DNA from: an uncultured Eubacterium sp.
GTDB lineage: Bacteria; Bacillota; Clostridia; Oscillospirales; Acutalibacteraceae
Direction: 5' to 3'
DNA: 64,000 bases
Assembly (NCBI GenBank): GCA_944385025.1
Contig: CALWVQ010000042.1
Location: 1-64,000 of the forward strand
Part shown: piece by piece, positions 46,973 to 56,587 of the stretch
How the letters are laid out: each line of letters begins with the position of its first letter
Position numbering within the stretch: position 1 is the stretch's first letter
Translations under genes and position numbers: made by a program
Notes under the pieces: generated by a model
The model's database searches: none
What the model was told of the DNA's origin: nothing
The model's input: only the letters and a program-made list of their open reading frames with translations

Positions 46973-47838
46973 AAAGCAGCTCCCCCCTTCACAAGACGCT
47001 GATATTCTCTTACGCCCTGCTCAACTGTAAAAATATTAGTGTTGCAATCTACTCCCTGTGCCTTGAGTTTTAAAAATATTTCTGTTATTTCAGGAACGTT
47101 AAGTCCCATTTCTTTGAGTTCATCGCCGTGAGAATAAACCTCTTCCACAGTACCGTTAAAAGCAATTTTTCCCTTATTCATCACAACTACTCTATTACAG
47201 ATTTTAGCCACGTCCTCCATAGAGTGAGAAACAAGAATTACGGTATTGCCCATTTTTTGCTGGTAATCTTTAATAAGATTGAGAACAACGTCTCTTCCCC
47301 TGGGGTCAAGACCGGCGCAAGGCTCATCAAGAATCAGCACCTTCGGCTGCATTGCAATAATAGACGCAATGGCAACTCGTCTTTTTTGACCGCCAGAAAG
47401 GTCGAACGGAGACTTCTCCTCAAGTTCTCTTGAAATTCCCACAAAGTCCATACTTTCATAAACTCTGTTTTTGATTTCTTCCTCGCCCAAGCCCATCTGC
47501 TTTGGACCGAAAGCAATCTCCTTAAATACAGTATCTTCAAAAATCTGATATTCGGGATACTGAAAGCAAAGCCCAATAAGAAATCTTACCTGTCTTATGC
47601 TTTTCCTGTTCTCTTTTGCCCAAATATCATTGCCGTCTACGAACACTTTGCCGGAGCTTGGCTCCAAGAGTCCGTTGAGATGCTGAATTAAGGTGGATTT
47701 TCCGGAGCCGGTATGGCCTATAATTCCTATAAGTTCACCCTGCTCCACCTGCATACTTATATCACTTATAGCAGAGGTTTCAAAAGGCGTGCCCACACTG
47801 TAAAGATATTCAAGTTTATCACAGACGAGAAACGCCAT
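46969..47838 (-). CDS. ecfA2: ECF transporter ATP-binding protein EcfA2
   Basis: A 289-residue ATPase. Walker A GHTGSGKST, signature LSGGQKRRVAIA and Walker B VLILDEPCAGLD. It overlaps ecfT by four bases and abuts ecfA1. Confidence 0.95.
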   Translation of the reverse strand: MAFLVCDKLEYLYSVGTPFETSAISDISMQVEQGELIGIIGHTGSGKSTLIQHLNGLLEPSSGKVFVDGNDIWAKENRKSIRQVRFLIGLCFQYPEYQIFEDTVFKEIAFGPKQMGLGEEEIKNRVYESMDFVGISRELEEKSPFDLSGGQKRRVAIASIIAMQPKVLILDEPCAGLDPRGRDVVLNLIKDYQQKMGNTVILVSHSMEDVAKICNRVVVMNKGKIAFNGTVEEVYSHGDELKEMGLNVPEITEIFLKLKAQGVDCNTNIFTVEQGVREYQRLVKGGAAL

Positions 47839-48710
47839 TATTTTACCTCCAGCTTTGTTTTTAATAGTTTTACGCAGTCATCTGCGTTTAAAATTGTTTT
47901 TTCGCTTTCTATTCCAAGTCTATATACAAGTTCTGTTGACTGTGGAACATCAAGACCGAGACTTTTGATTTTATCAACCTGTGAAAAGACTTTATCAGGT
48001 GTATCGTCAATAGTAACTTTGCCGTCGTCCATAACCACTACCCTATCCGCCTGAACTGCCTCGTCCATATAGTGAGTGATAAGGACTATTGTAATTCCCT
48101 CTTCTCGATTTAGTCTTTTAACTGTTTCAAGCACTTCCCTGCGACCGCTGGGGTCCAGCATTGCAGTAGGCTCATCAAGAACAATACAGTCAGGGCGCAT
48201 TGCGATAATGCCTGCTATTGCAACACGCTGTTTCTGACCGCCCGAAAGCTTGCTGGGTGATTTAATACGGTAGTCGTACATTCCCACTGTTTTTAACGCC
48301 TCGTCAACACGTCTTCGGCACTCATCGGGAGCAACACCGAGATTTTCAACGCCGAAAGCCACATCTTCCTCAACTATTGAAGAAACAATTTGATTGTCGG
48401 GATTTTGAAACACCATTCCCACTTTTTTGCGAATATCAAAAACTGTATCGTCATCCTTAACAGGCTGATTATCCACAAGCACCTCGCCCTTTGTAGCAAA
48501 TAAAATGCCGTTAGTAAGCTTTGCAAGAGTTGATTTACCGGAACCGTTATGACCCAGCACCGCCACAAAGGAGCCTTTTTCTATATTCAAATTTAGATTT
48601 TCAATTACGTCAACCTTATCTTGCTGTTCGGTTTTGCTTTCCTCAATATCCTGCTGTGCCTCATAAGAAAAGCTGACGTTTTTAAACTCGATTATATTCA
48701 TTTGGTCCAT
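47838..48710 (-). CDS. ecfA1: ECF transporter ATP-binding protein EcfA1
   Basis: A 290-residue ATPase. Walker A GHNGSGKST, signature LSGGQKQRVAIA and Walker B IVLDEPTAMLD. An extra charged insert (about 17-32, EEAQQDIEESKTEQQDK-like) follows the first strand. It overlaps the methyltransferase gene by 13 bases. Confidence 0.95.
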   Translation of the reverse strand: MDQMNIIEFKNVSFSYEAQQDIEESKTEQQDKVDVIENLNLNIEKGSFVAVLGHNGSGKSTLAKLTNGILFATKGEVLVDNQPVKDDDTVFDIRKKVGMVFQNPDNQIVSSIVEEDVAFGVENLGVAPDECRRRVDEALKTVGMYDYRIKSPSKLSGGQKQRVAIAGIIAMRPDCIVLDEPTAMLDPSGRREVLETVKRLNREEGITIVLITHYMDEAVQADRVVVMDDGKVTIDDTPDKVFSQVDKIKSLGLDVPQSTELVYRLGIESEKTILNADDCVKLLKTKLEVK

Positions 48711-49564
48711 ATTGCAGAAGAGCCGCAGGGAAGCACCTGATTATTTGAAGTAACAGGCAATCCTATTTCGTCCGCCTCTGCCTTACCGCCTTTTTCTTTT
48801 GTAATAACGTCGTCAAGTATATATTTCATAACAGACGCTGAAAGTCCCGTTGTGTAGGAATTAAGCAAAACCATAATAGGCTCATCGTTTAAAACCTGCA
48901 AAACAAGTTTCATAAAATCATAAATACTGTCTTCAAGATGCCATATTTCGCCTTTAGGGCCTCTGCCGTAGCTTGGAGGGTCAAGAATTACAATATCGTA
49001 CTTATTGCCACGTCTGATTTCCCTTTGGACAAATTTTATACAGTCGTCCACAATCCAGCGTACTTTTTTATCTTCAACGCCTGACGACTTGGCGTTTTCC
49101 TTTGCCCACTGAACCATACCCTTTGAAGCGTCAACGTGGACAACCTGCGCCCCCTCCTTAAGACAGGCAACAGTAGCGCCGCCTGTATAGGCAAAGAGGT
49201 TAAGAACTTTAACGTCTTTTCTGCCGCTTTCACGGATAAGTTTTCTTGTATAATCCCAGTTTACCGCCTGTTCGGGAAAAAGACCTGTATGCTTAAAGCC
49301 CATAGTCTTTATGTTAAAGGTTAGGTCTTTGTAAGTTACCTGCCAAGCGTCAGGAATATGTTTAAAAACCTGCCACTTTCCGCCGCCCGTATTAGAGCGG
49401 ATGTATCTGGCGTCGGGAGAATACCAAAGTTTATTTGTTTTTTCACTTTTCCAGATAACCTGCGTGTCGGGACGAACAAGAATTTGGTCAGTCCACCTCT
49501 CAAGCTTTTCGCCGGATGAACAGTCGATAAGCTCGTAATCTTTCCAATCTGATGTAAATCTCAT
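48698..49564 (-). CDS. Class I SAM-dependent methyltransferase, RlmI/RlmK-like
   Basis: A 288-residue enzyme. LNLFAYTGGATVACLKEGA binds SAM, and the catalytic block DPPSYGRGPKGEIW is that of nucleic-acid m5C/m2G methyltransferases. It lacks the N-terminal PUA domain of RlmI. A 23S rRNA target is likely by family, but the base is not known. Confidence 0.85.
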   Translation of the reverse strand: MRFTSDWKDYELIDCSSGEKLERWTDQILVRPDTQVIWKSEKTNKLWYSPDARYIRSNTGGGKWQVFKHIPDAWQVTYKDLTFNIKTMGFKHTGLFPEQAVNWDYTRKLIRESGRKDVKVLNLFAYTGGATVACLKEGAQVVHVDASKGMVQWAKENAKSSGVEDKKVRWIVDDCIKFVQREIRRGNKYDIVILDPPSYGRGPKGEIWHLEDSIYDFMKLVLQVLNDEPIMVLLNSYTTGLSASVMKYILDDVITKEKGGKAEADEIGLPVTSNNQVLPCGSSAIWTK

Positions 49565-50916
49565 TATGATAATCTTTCTTTAACTACGTCGGCAATATAG
49601 TTACCGAGTTTTGTAATCTGTTCAATATCAGCGCCCTCAAGCATTACACGAACAAGAGGTTCCGTGCCGCTGACACGCACAAGCACTCTTCCGTCGCCCG
49701 AAAGCTCCATTTCTGCCTGCTGAACGGCAGATATAATATATTCGTCGTTATTGTATTTCTGCTTACCCTCAGGGGTAACTTTAACGTTTATCAGCACCTG
49801 GGGATAAACTTTCATAATTTGAGCAAGCTCGGAAAGCTTTTTACCTGACTTAACAACAGTTTCAAGAAGCTGAACGCCTGAAAGTTCTCCGTCGCCTGTG
49901 GTAGCATAATCAAGGAAAATGACGTGTCCGCTTTGCTCACCGCCGATATTGTAACCGTCTTTAAGCATTTTTTCAAGAACATATCTGTCGCCTACTGCAG
50001 TTTTGGCACACAAAATATCGTTTTCCTTACAGAATTTAAAAAAGCCCATATTACTCATAACGGTAACAACAGCAGTATTCTTTGCAAGCCTGCCCTCGTC
50101 CTTTAATCTTTTTGAGCAGATAGCAATAACCTTATCACCGTCAACAAGCTCTCCGTTTTCATCTACCGCAAGCATTCTGTCTGCATCGCCGTCAAAAGCA
50201 AGACCCAAATCAAGTCCCGCAGATTTTACGAACTTCATAAGTTCTTCAGGATGAGTTGAACCGCAGTTAAGGTTAATGTTTTCACCGTCAGGAGTATCCG
50301 AAAGCATAATACATTTTGCACCCAATGCGGTAAATATCTCTTTAGCACATACTGACGCGCTTCCGTTAGCACAGTCAAGCGCTATTGTCATTCCGTCAAA
50401 CCTTACGCTTGCAGTTGATATAACGTGCTGTACGTAATCCTGGACTGCTGTCTTGCAGTATATTCTGTTACCTACTGCTCCGCCAAGCATTACAGGTATT
50501 TCTTCTGCGTTATCGAGAATAATTGCTTCAATCTCTTCTTCTAAAGCGTCATCAAGCTTATACCCGGTTTTTTGGAAAATTTTAATGCCGTTATACTCAC
50601 AGGGGTTATGCGATGCGGAAATCATCACGCCTGCCTCACAGCCGTACTCGCAAACAAGATACGCAACTGCAGGAGTAGGAACAACACCTACCGAAAGCAC
50701 ATTACAGCCTACTGAAGTTAAACCTGCCGTAAGCGCAGCTTCAAGCATATCACCTGAAGCTCTTGTATCTTTTCCGATAAGGACGGTAGGTTTTGACGAT
50801 TTACATTCTTTCAAAAGCACCATTGCCGCAGCCTGACCGATTTTAAGCGCAAGTTCAGGAGTCAACAATTCGTTGGCAACACCTCTTACTCCGTCTGTTC
50901 CGAATAATCTACCCAT
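49564..50916 (-). CDS. glmM: Phosphoglucosamine mutase
   Basis: A 450-residue mutase converting glucosamine-6-phosphate to glucosamine-1-phosphate for peptidoglycan. The active-site serine is in ISASHNPCEYNGIK, metal binding in AFDGDADRMLAVD and the phosphate loop RVSGTEPLVRVM near the end. Confidence 0.97.
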   Translation of the reverse strand: MGRLFGTDGVRGVANELLTPELALKIGQAAAMVLLKECKSSKPTVLIGKDTRASGDMLEAALTAGLTSVGCNVLSVGVVPTPAVAYLVCEYGCEAGVMISASHNPCEYNGIKIFQKTGYKLDDALEEEIEAIILDNAEEIPVMLGGAVGNRIYCKTAVQDYVQHVISTASVRFDGMTIALDCANGSASVCAKEIFTALGAKCIMLSDTPDGENINLNCGSTHPEELMKFVKSAGLDLGLAFDGDADRMLAVDENGELVDGDKVIAICSKRLKDEGRLAKNTAVVTVMSNMGFFKFCKENDILCAKTAVGDRYVLEKMLKDGYNIGGEQSGHVIFLDYATTGDGELSGVQLLETVVKSGKKLSELAQIMKVYPQVLINVKVTPEGKQKYNNDEYIISAVQQAEMELSGDGRVLVRVSGTEPLVRVMLEGADIEQITKLGNYIADVVKERLS

Positions 50917-50946
50917 AAAAATTCTCCTTACGTTAGCGTAGTTTAT

Positions 50947-51981
50947 TTAAAGAAGGCTTTGCTGACCGTCCTGTTCTATACCCAAATGCTTATAGGCAAG
51001 AGCGGTTGCACATCTGCCTCTTGGTGTTCGTGATAAAAATCCTATCTGCATAAGATACGGCTCATATACGTCCTCAATAGTTACTGATTCCTCGCCTATT
51101 GCGGCAGCGATTGTATCAAGTCCCACAGGACCGCCGTTATAATTTTTTATCATAGTTTTGAGCAAAATCCTGTCGATATTATCAAGACCGAGCTCATCAA
51201 TTTCCATTTTTGAAAGAGCGTCAACTGCCGCTTCCCTGCTGATAACGCCGTCGTATTTAACCTGTGCAAAATCTCGGCTTCTTTTAAGCAGTCTGTTGGC
51301 AATTCGAGGAGTTCCTCTTGAACGGGAAGCTATTTCCCCTGCGCCCTCATTATCCACGGGTATTTCAAGTATTCCCGCACTTCTTTTAACTATTGTGGCA
51401 AGTTCATCGTTAGAATACATTTCAAGTCTGAAAATCACGCCGAACCTATCCCTTAACGGTGCTGAAAGCTGACCTGCTCTTGTAGTTGCTCCGATGAGGG
51501 TGAAATGAGGAAGGTCAAGTCTGATTGAACGAGCCGACGGTCCTTTGCCGATTATGATATCAAGAGCGCCGTCCTCCATAGCAGGATAAAGCACCTCTTC
51601 AACCTGTCGGTTAAGACGATGAATTTCGTCAATAAAAAGCACGTCGCCTTCCTGCAGATTTGTTAAAAGAGCTGCGAGATCCCCCTGCTTTTCTATGGCA
51701 GGACCGCTGGTTACTCTGATATTTACGCCCATTTCGTTGGCAATTATTCCTGCAAGGGTAGTTTTTCCCAATCCCGGCGGCCCGTAAAGAAGCACGTGAT
51801 CAAGGGCTTCTCCTCTGCCTTTTGCCGCCTCGATATATATCCTCAAATTTTCCTTAACTTTTTCCTGCCCGATGTAATCGTCCAGCGTCTTAGGTCTTAA
51901 CGAATTTTCAATATCGCTGTCCTCAGAGGTAAAATCCGATGTTACTATTCTGTTTTCAAAATCCATTTCTGTTTCCTGCAA
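50947..51981 (-). CDS. ruvB: Holliday junction branch migration helicase RuvB
   Basis: A 344-residue AAA+ motor. Walker [10 protein letters not shown], Walker [12 protein letters not shown], sensor [18 protein letters not shown] and the C-terminal winged helix ([10 protein letters not shown]) are intact. It works with RuvA and RuvC, encoded just upstream. Confidence 0.98.
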   Translation of the reverse strand: MQETEMDFENRIVTSDFTSEDSDIENSLRPKTLDDYIGQEKVKENLRIYIEAAKGRGEALDHVLLYGPPGLGKTTLAGIIANEMGVNIRVTSGPAIEKQGDLAALLTNLQEGDVLFIDEIHRLNRQVEEVLYPAMEDGALDIIIGKGPSARSIRLDLPHFTLIGATTRAGQLSAPLRDRFGVIFRLEMYSNDELATIVKRSAGILEIPVDNEGAGEIASRSRGTPRIANRLLKRSRDFAQVKYDGVISREAAVDALSKMEIDELGLDNIDRILLKTMIKNYNGGPVGLDTIAAAIGEESVTIEDVYEPYLMQIGFLSRTPRGRCATALAYKHLGIEQDGQQSLL

Positions 51982-51994
51982 TGTTTTTTACCTC

Positions 51995-52603
51995 CTATAA
52001 ATTTTTCGCAAGCTGTTTAAGCCCGAATCTTATCATTTCGTCTACCGACATTGATTTATCAAGCGAGCTTACTGCCATTGCGGCATCCGACTGCGAATAG
52101 CCCAAAGCTACCAACGCCTCTACTGCTTCGGCGGCGTTTTCGTTTTCGCTTACGGAGAGGACATTTGCAACAACGCCGGAATTATCCGCTGCGATACTGA
52201 TACTGCCCATTTTATCTTTAAGTTCAAGAACTACTCTTTCTGCAGTTTTCTTGCCTACGCCCTGCGCTCTGGTAATTGATTTTGAATCACCGGACGCAAT
52301 ACAAAGCGCCAGCTTATCGGGAGTAAGCTCTGAAAGGATAGCCACTGCGGCTTTTGGTCCGATTCCCGAAACTGTTATAAGCAGTTTGAATGCGTCAAGT
52401 TCCGCAATAGTTGAAAAGCCGTACAAATCCATAGCGTCCTCGCGCACGGCGAGATACGTATAAACATTTACCTCTTTGCCGATTTCGCCCACAGTTTTGG
52501 CGGTATTAACAGTTGTAAAACATTTAAAACCTATTCCGCCGCACTCTACCACTATAAAGTTTACATCGGCAACAGTTAATTTACCCTTGATATTATAAAG
52601 CAT
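51995..52603 (-). CDS. ruvA: Holliday junction DNA helicase RuvA
   Basis: A 202-residue junction-binding protein with the N-terminal OB fold (MLYNIKGKLTVADVNFIVVE), helix-hairpin-helix region (ISGIGPKAAVAILS; AQGVGKKTAERVVLEL) and a C-terminal RuvB-binding domain. Confidence 0.97.
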   Translation of the reverse strand: MLYNIKGKLTVADVNFIVVECGGIGFKCFTTVNTAKTVGEIGKEVNVYTYLAVREDAMDLYGFSTIAELDAFKLLITVSGIGPKAAVAILSELTPDKLALCIASGDSKSITRAQGVGKKTAERVVLELKDKMGSISIAADNSGVVANVLSVSENENAAEAVEALVALGYSQSDAAMAVSSLDKSMSVDEMIRFGLKQLAKNL

Positions 52604-52612
52604 AATTTCACC

Positions 52613-53113
52613 TTACTTTAAATTTGAAAGACTTCCCATAAGCGAGCCTGAACAGTGACCGTGGCAAATAGCCATTGCTAAAGCGTCCGCCGTATCGTCA
52701 GGCTTGGGAATTTGCGCAAGCCCAAGCATAACTCTTGTCATTTCCTGAACCTGCTTTTTTTCAGCTCTGCCGTAACCCACAACGGACTGTTTAACCTGCA
52801 ACGGAGTGTACTCGAAAATATCCACCCCGTAATTTTGAGCTGAAAGAGTAATAACTCCTCTTGCCTGTGCCACGTCGATAACCGTTTTGGCATTATTGTT
52901 GTAGAAAAGTTTTTCCATACTCATTACTTCAGGTTTATATTTTTCAAATATGTAACACATATCGTTATATATAGTCTGAAGTCTCAAAGGGAAAGGAGTT
53001 TTTGCCTCGGTTGTAATTGCACCGTAACCCAAAACTCTGAATTTATTTGATTTATATTCCAAAACTCCCCAGCCCACTATGGCGTAACCGGGGTCAATAC
53101 CCAGAATAATCAT
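52613..53113 (-). CDS. ruvC: Holliday junction resolvase RuvC
   Basis: A 166-residue endonuclease. MIILGIDPGYAIVGWGV holds the first catalytic Asp and DDTADALAMAICHG the last acidic pair. I use the ATG at 53113 (GGAGAAG upstream); the longer ATG version adds seven residues not typical of RuvC. First gene of the long ruvC-to-clp operon. Confidence 0.96.
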   Translation of the reverse strand: MIILGIDPGYAIVGWGVLEYKSNKFRVLGYGAITTEAKTPFPLRLQTIYNDMCYIFEKYKPEVMSMEKLFYNNNAKTVIDVAQARGVITLSAQNYGVDIFEYTPLQVKQSVVGYGRAEKKQVQEMTRVMLGLAQIPKPDDTADALAMAICHGHCSGSLMGSLSNLK

Positions 53114-53141
53114 ACATACTTCTCCACTATACATTTATGAG

Positions 53142-53170
53142 ATTATACCACAGTAAGCGTTAATATGCAA
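53142..53170 (-). promoter_or_regulatory. Promoter of the ruvC operon
   Basis: TTGCAT (53170-53165), a 17-base spacer and TATAAT (53147-53142), preceded by TG as in extended -10 promoters. Very AT-rich DNA lies upstream. Confidence 0.75.
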
Positions 53171-53212
53171 TATATAATATATAAATTATATATTAATGAA
53201 CTGAAAACAAAA

Positions 53213-53244
53213 GAAAAATGACAGAGAAAGGAAATCCTCTGTCA
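53213..53244 (-). terminator. Terminator of the flavodoxin-like gene
   Basis: Arms TGACAGAG (53219-53226) and CTCTGTCA (53237-53244), overlapping the stop codon, followed by TTTTTC on the minus strand. Confidence 0.8.
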
Positions 53245-53790
53245 CCCTTTTAAAAAGTGTATAAATTTTTCAAGCTCAACAAGATTAAAAGTATAATTGT
53301 TGCTGTCAGTATCAGGAATATAATATCTTGAACATATTTCACCGTTAAGTACGGTAAAAGCCTGCTTAAGCGTGGACGTCATATAGTCTGCACACTGTCT
53401 TGCGTTAGAGCCGCTGCATATAACAACTCCCACCCTTTTATGCTTTTTAATAGGCGGTTTTGCCCCTCTTTTAAACCTTGCGCTGTAATACCTCTGAAAT
53501 CTGTCAATAACTGCTTTTAAAGGAGACGGAAAGAAATTATTGTAAACAGGGGTAAAAAACACGATATAATCAGCGTCCTCAAAATCTTCAAAAAACACGT
53601 CAAGGTCTTTATTTGAGCAGCCGTCGTGGTACTCGCAGTATTTGCAGTCGGTACAGGGTGCAGGCGCCATTTTGTAGGTATCATACTGTTTTATTTCATA
53701 ATTAAGAAAATATTTTTTAACCTGATTGATAAGCTCGGCAGATACGCCGTTTTCACGCGGCGAACCGTTAATAATAAGCATTTTTTCCAT
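53242..53790 (-). CDS. Flavodoxin-fold NAD(P)H-dependent FMN reductase family protein
   Basis: A protein of about 182 residues. MLIINGSPRENGVSAELI is the FMN phosphate loop, CTDCKYCEYHDGCSNKDL a cysteine motif common in iron-sulfur flavoprotein relatives, and FFTPVYNNFFPSPLKAVIDRF the flavin-edge loop. Substrate unknown. I chose the ATG at 53790 behind GGTGAT; it is monocistronic. Confidence 0.85.
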   Translation of the reverse strand: MEKMLIINGSPRENGVSAELINQVKKYFLNYEIKQYDTYKMAPAPCTDCKYCEYHDGCSNKDLDVFFEDFEDADYIVFFTPVYNNFFPSPLKAVIDRFQRYYSARFKRGAKPPIKKHKRVGVVICSGSNARQCADYMTSTLKQAFTVLNGEICSRYYIPDTDSNNYTFNLVELEKFIHFLKG

Positions 53791-53840
53791 TTCATCACCG
53801 AATTGATTATACCACATTTTTATCAATTTTCAATATAAAA

Positions 53841-53870
53841 GAAAAATGCACAGCATAAACTGCTGTGCAT
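53841..53870 (-). terminator. Terminator of the ilv-leu operon
   Basis: Arms ATGCACAGCA (53846-53855) and complement (53861-53870) with a T-run on the minus strand. Confidence 0.88.
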
Positions 53871-53874
53871 TAAA

Positions 53875-54258
53875 TTATAACTGATAATTAACTCCGTTAT
53901 CCTCGCACCATTTAACAACTTTTTTCATAACATAACTATCTTCAAAATCGTTAAATCCGGCTGAAATATCTTTATATGCGTTAAAATATTTCCAGAATTT
54001 TTCCACACAATCGTATGAAGAAAGCCCGTCAAATGTTGCCTGAACCTTTGGATTATTAAGTGATTTTATGTATGCTCTTATAACTTCCTCATTTGTGATA
54101 GTTATAAACGGAACATAACCCATTTCCACAAGCTTTGCATAGTCCTCGCAGGGAAGATCGGCATAACTGTGAATTGAATAGTCGGTGCGACAAAACCAGT
54201 ACTCTGTGGCAGAGCCCCAAGCGTATCGCAAATTTTCCTGTGACAAATGTAACTGCAT
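53875..54258 (-). CDS. Small protein at the end of the leu operon, possibly UPF0158-like
   Basis: A 127-residue, aromatic- and acid-rich protein without membrane segments. Its C-terminus MKKVVKWCEDNGV resembles the end of UPF0158 proteins, but I am not sure of the family. It starts two bases after leuD and is followed by the operon terminator, so it is cotranscribed with leucine genes. No function is suggested by motif. Confidence 0.7.
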   Translation of the reverse strand: MQLHLSQENLRYAWGSATEYWFCRTDYSIHSYADLPCEDYAKLVEMGYVPFITITNEEVIRAYIKSLNNPKVQATFDGLSSYDCVEKFWKYFNAYKDISAGFNDFEDSYVMKKVVKWCEDNGVNYQL

Positions 54259-54260
54259 TG

Positions 54261-54758
54261 CTATTTTGCCTCGTTATTCTTATCTATTGATTTCAACAAA
54301 CCGCCGTTTTTAATGATATTTTGAATGAACGGCGGGAATGGCTGTGCCTGATAGGTTTTGCCTGTGGTACAGTTGGTAATCAAACCACTGTCAAAATCCA
54401 CCTCAACCTCGTCGCCTTCTTTAATATCCTTTGCAGCCTCGTCGCACTCAAGAATTGCAAGACCGATATTGATAGCATTGCGATAAAATATGCGGGCAAA
54501 AGTAGAGGCAATAACGCAGGATATACCCGACGCTTTAATAGCAATAGGAGCGTGCTCACGTGATGAGCCGCAGCCGAAATTAGCCTCTGCTACCATAATA
54601 TCTCCCGGTTTTACTTTATTTACAAATTCAGCGTCAATATCCTCCATACAATGAGAGGCAAGCCAAGCCTCATCGCTTTTGTTAAGATAACGTGCAGGAA
54701 TAATAACGTCGGTATCAACATTATCGCCGAATTTATGTACTAATCCCTTTGCTTTCAT
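54261..54758 (-). CDS. leuD: 3-isopropylmalate dehydratase small subunit
   Basis: A 165-residue swivelling subunit. [12 protein letters not shown] is the substrate-binding signature, [15 protein letters not shown] near the start is typical of the short LeuD/aconitase-small type. It forms the isomerase with LeuC, two bases upstream. Confidence 0.96.
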   Translation of the reverse strand: MKAKGLVHKFGDNVDTDVIIPARYLNKSDEAWLASHCMEDIDAEFVNKVKPGDIMVAEANFGCGSSREHAPIAIKASGISCVIASTFARIFYRNAINIGLAILECDEAAKDIKEGDEVEVDFDSGLITNCTTGKTYQAQPFPPFIQNIIKNGGLLKSIDKNNEAK

Positions 54759-54760
54759 AC

Positions 54761-56029
54761 TTAGTCCTCCTTACAATCCCTTGGGTCTGCAATATAGCCC
54801 TTTACGGCAGACGCTGCCGCAACTGCAGGTGACGCAAGGTAAATTTCACTTTTTGTATGTCCCATTCTGCCAACAAAGTTACGGTTTGAAGTTGAAACCG
54901 CTCTCTCACCGCTGGCAAGAATGCCCATATGACCGCCAAGACACGGACCGCAGGTTGGAGTAGAAACAATTGCTCCTGCCTCAACAAAAATCTCTGCAAT
55001 ACCTTCTTTGATACACTGAAGATAAATTGCCTGAGTTGCAGGGATTACGATACAGCGAACGCCCTTTGCAACCTTTTTGCCTTTAAGAATTTCCGCGGCA
55101 GTTCTCATATCTTCCATACGGCCGTTGGTGCAAGAGCCGATAACGACCTGGTCAATTTCAATTTTGTCGAGTTCATCAACGGTCTTTGTATTTTCAGGAA
55201 GATGAGGACAAGCAACGGTTGGTTTAAGAGTGCTTAAATCAATTTCAACTACGCTGTCATATTCAGCATCGCTGTCAGCCTCGTACACCTTATATTCGCG
55301 CAGACTTCTGCCCTCTACATAAGCCTTTGTAATCTCGTCAACAGGGAAAATGCCGTTTTTCGCGCCGCACTCAATCGCCATATTGGAGATGCAAAGTCTA
55401 TCGTCCATAGAAAGCTCTTTGATGCCGTCCCCTGTAAACTCAAGAGACTTATAAAGAGCGCCGTCCACACCGATTTCACCGATAAGGTGAAGGATAACGT
55501 CCTTACCTGAAATGTAAGGCGCTTTTTTGCCTGTAATTACAACTTTAATAGCAGACGGTACTTTGAACCAAGCTTTACCTGTAATCATACCTGCCGCCAT
55601 ATCAGTTGAGCCCACGCCTGTTGAAAATGCGCCGAGAGCGCCGTATGTGCAGGTATGAGAGTCGGCACCGATAATACAGTCGCCGCAGGTAACTATACCC
55701 TGTTCCGGCAAAAGAGCGTGCTCAATACCCATATTACCTACGTCGTAATAGTGCAAAATATCGTTTTTCTTTGCAAATTCTCTTACCTGCTTGCAGTTTT
55801 CGGCAGACTGAATGTCCTTATTAGGAGTAAAATGGTCCATAACAAGTGAAATTCTTGTTTTGTCAAAAACAGTAGTCTTGCCGAATTTATTCATTTCGTT
55901 AATAGCAACGGGAGAAGTGACATCGTTACCGAGCACCATATCCAACTTTGCCTCAATCAGCTGACCTGCAACTACGCTGTCAAGTCCTGCGTGATCAGCC
56001 AATATTTTTTGTGTCATTGTCATACCCAT
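54761..56029 (-). CDS. leuC: 3-isopropylmalate dehydratase large subunit
   Basis: A 422-residue iron-sulfur enzyme of the aconitase family. [18 protein letters not shown], the GSCTNGR loop and [11 protein letters not shown] contain the three cluster cysteines. It isomerises isopropylmalate in leucine synthesis. leuA and leuB are not in the window. Confidence 0.96.
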   Translation of the reverse strand: MGMTMTQKILADHAGLDSVVAGQLIEAKLDMVLGNDVTSPVAINEMNKFGKTTVFDKTRISLVMDHFTPNKDIQSAENCKQVREFAKKNDILHYYDVGNMGIEHALLPEQGIVTCGDCIIGADSHTCTYGALGAFSTGVGSTDMAAGMITGKAWFKVPSAIKVVITGKKAPYISGKDVILHLIGEIGVDGALYKSLEFTGDGIKELSMDDRLCISNMAIECGAKNGIFPVDEITKAYVEGRSLREYKVYEADSDAEYDSVVEIDLSTLKPTVACPHLPENTKTVDELDKIEIDQVVIGSCTNGRMEDMRTAAEILKGKKVAKGVRCIVIPATQAIYLQCIKEGIAEIFVEAGAIVSTPTCGPCLGGHMGILASGERAVSTSNRNFVGRMGHTKSEIYLASPAVAAASAVKGYIADPRDCKED

Positions 56030-56057
56030 AAAATCACCCGATTTCTCTAAAATTATT

Positions 56058-56570
56058 TTAGTTTACGTCGTCGGTAAAGGAGCCCTCTCCTCTTTCCAGC
56101 GAGGTAATACCTGTTCTGGCAAGCTCTACTATTTCAAAATCGTTTTCAAGCTCGCCTATAAATTCATCAATAATGCTGCCCTTGCCTGTAAACTCAAGGG
56201 TCATTGTAGTCATAGAAACATCAAGAACTCTTGCGCCGAATCTGGTGTTAAGGGACAAAAGCTGATTTTTTTGCTGTATGCCCTGGGCGTGGACCTTAAC
56301 AAGTAAAAGCTCTGAAGAAACAGAATTTTCATCTGTGAGTTCTGATACTTTTTCTACGATTTCAAGCTTTAAAAGCTGACGCTTTATCTGCCTGAAGTTT
56401 TCAGGTTCGGTATTGGTTTCAATAGTCATACGTGAAAAATTAGGGTCTTCGGTTTCACTAACAGTAAGTGAAGAAATGTTGTAAGCACGTCTTGAAAAAA
56501 GGCTGGCAACACGCTGAAGAACACCGCTTTCGTTATCAACAAGAACTGATAATACTAACTTTTCTTTCAT
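56058..56570 (-). CDS. ilvN: Acetolactate synthase small (regulatory) subunit
   Basis: A 170-residue protein. The N-terminal ACT domain [19 protein letters not shown] binds the feedback inhibitor (valine in studied cases), and the C-terminal ALS_ss domain follows from about residue 85. It follows ilvB by 17 bases. Confidence 0.95.
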   Translation of the reverse strand: MKEKLVLSVLVDNESGVLQRVASLFSRRAYNISSLTVSETEDPNFSRMTIETNTEPENFRQIKRQLLKLEIVEKVSELTDENSVSSELLLVKVHAQGIQQKNQLLSLNTRFGARVLDVSMTTMTLEFTGKGSIIDEFIGELENDFEIVELARTGITSLERGEGSFTDDVN

Positions 56571-56587
56571 ATTATATGCCTGCCTCC

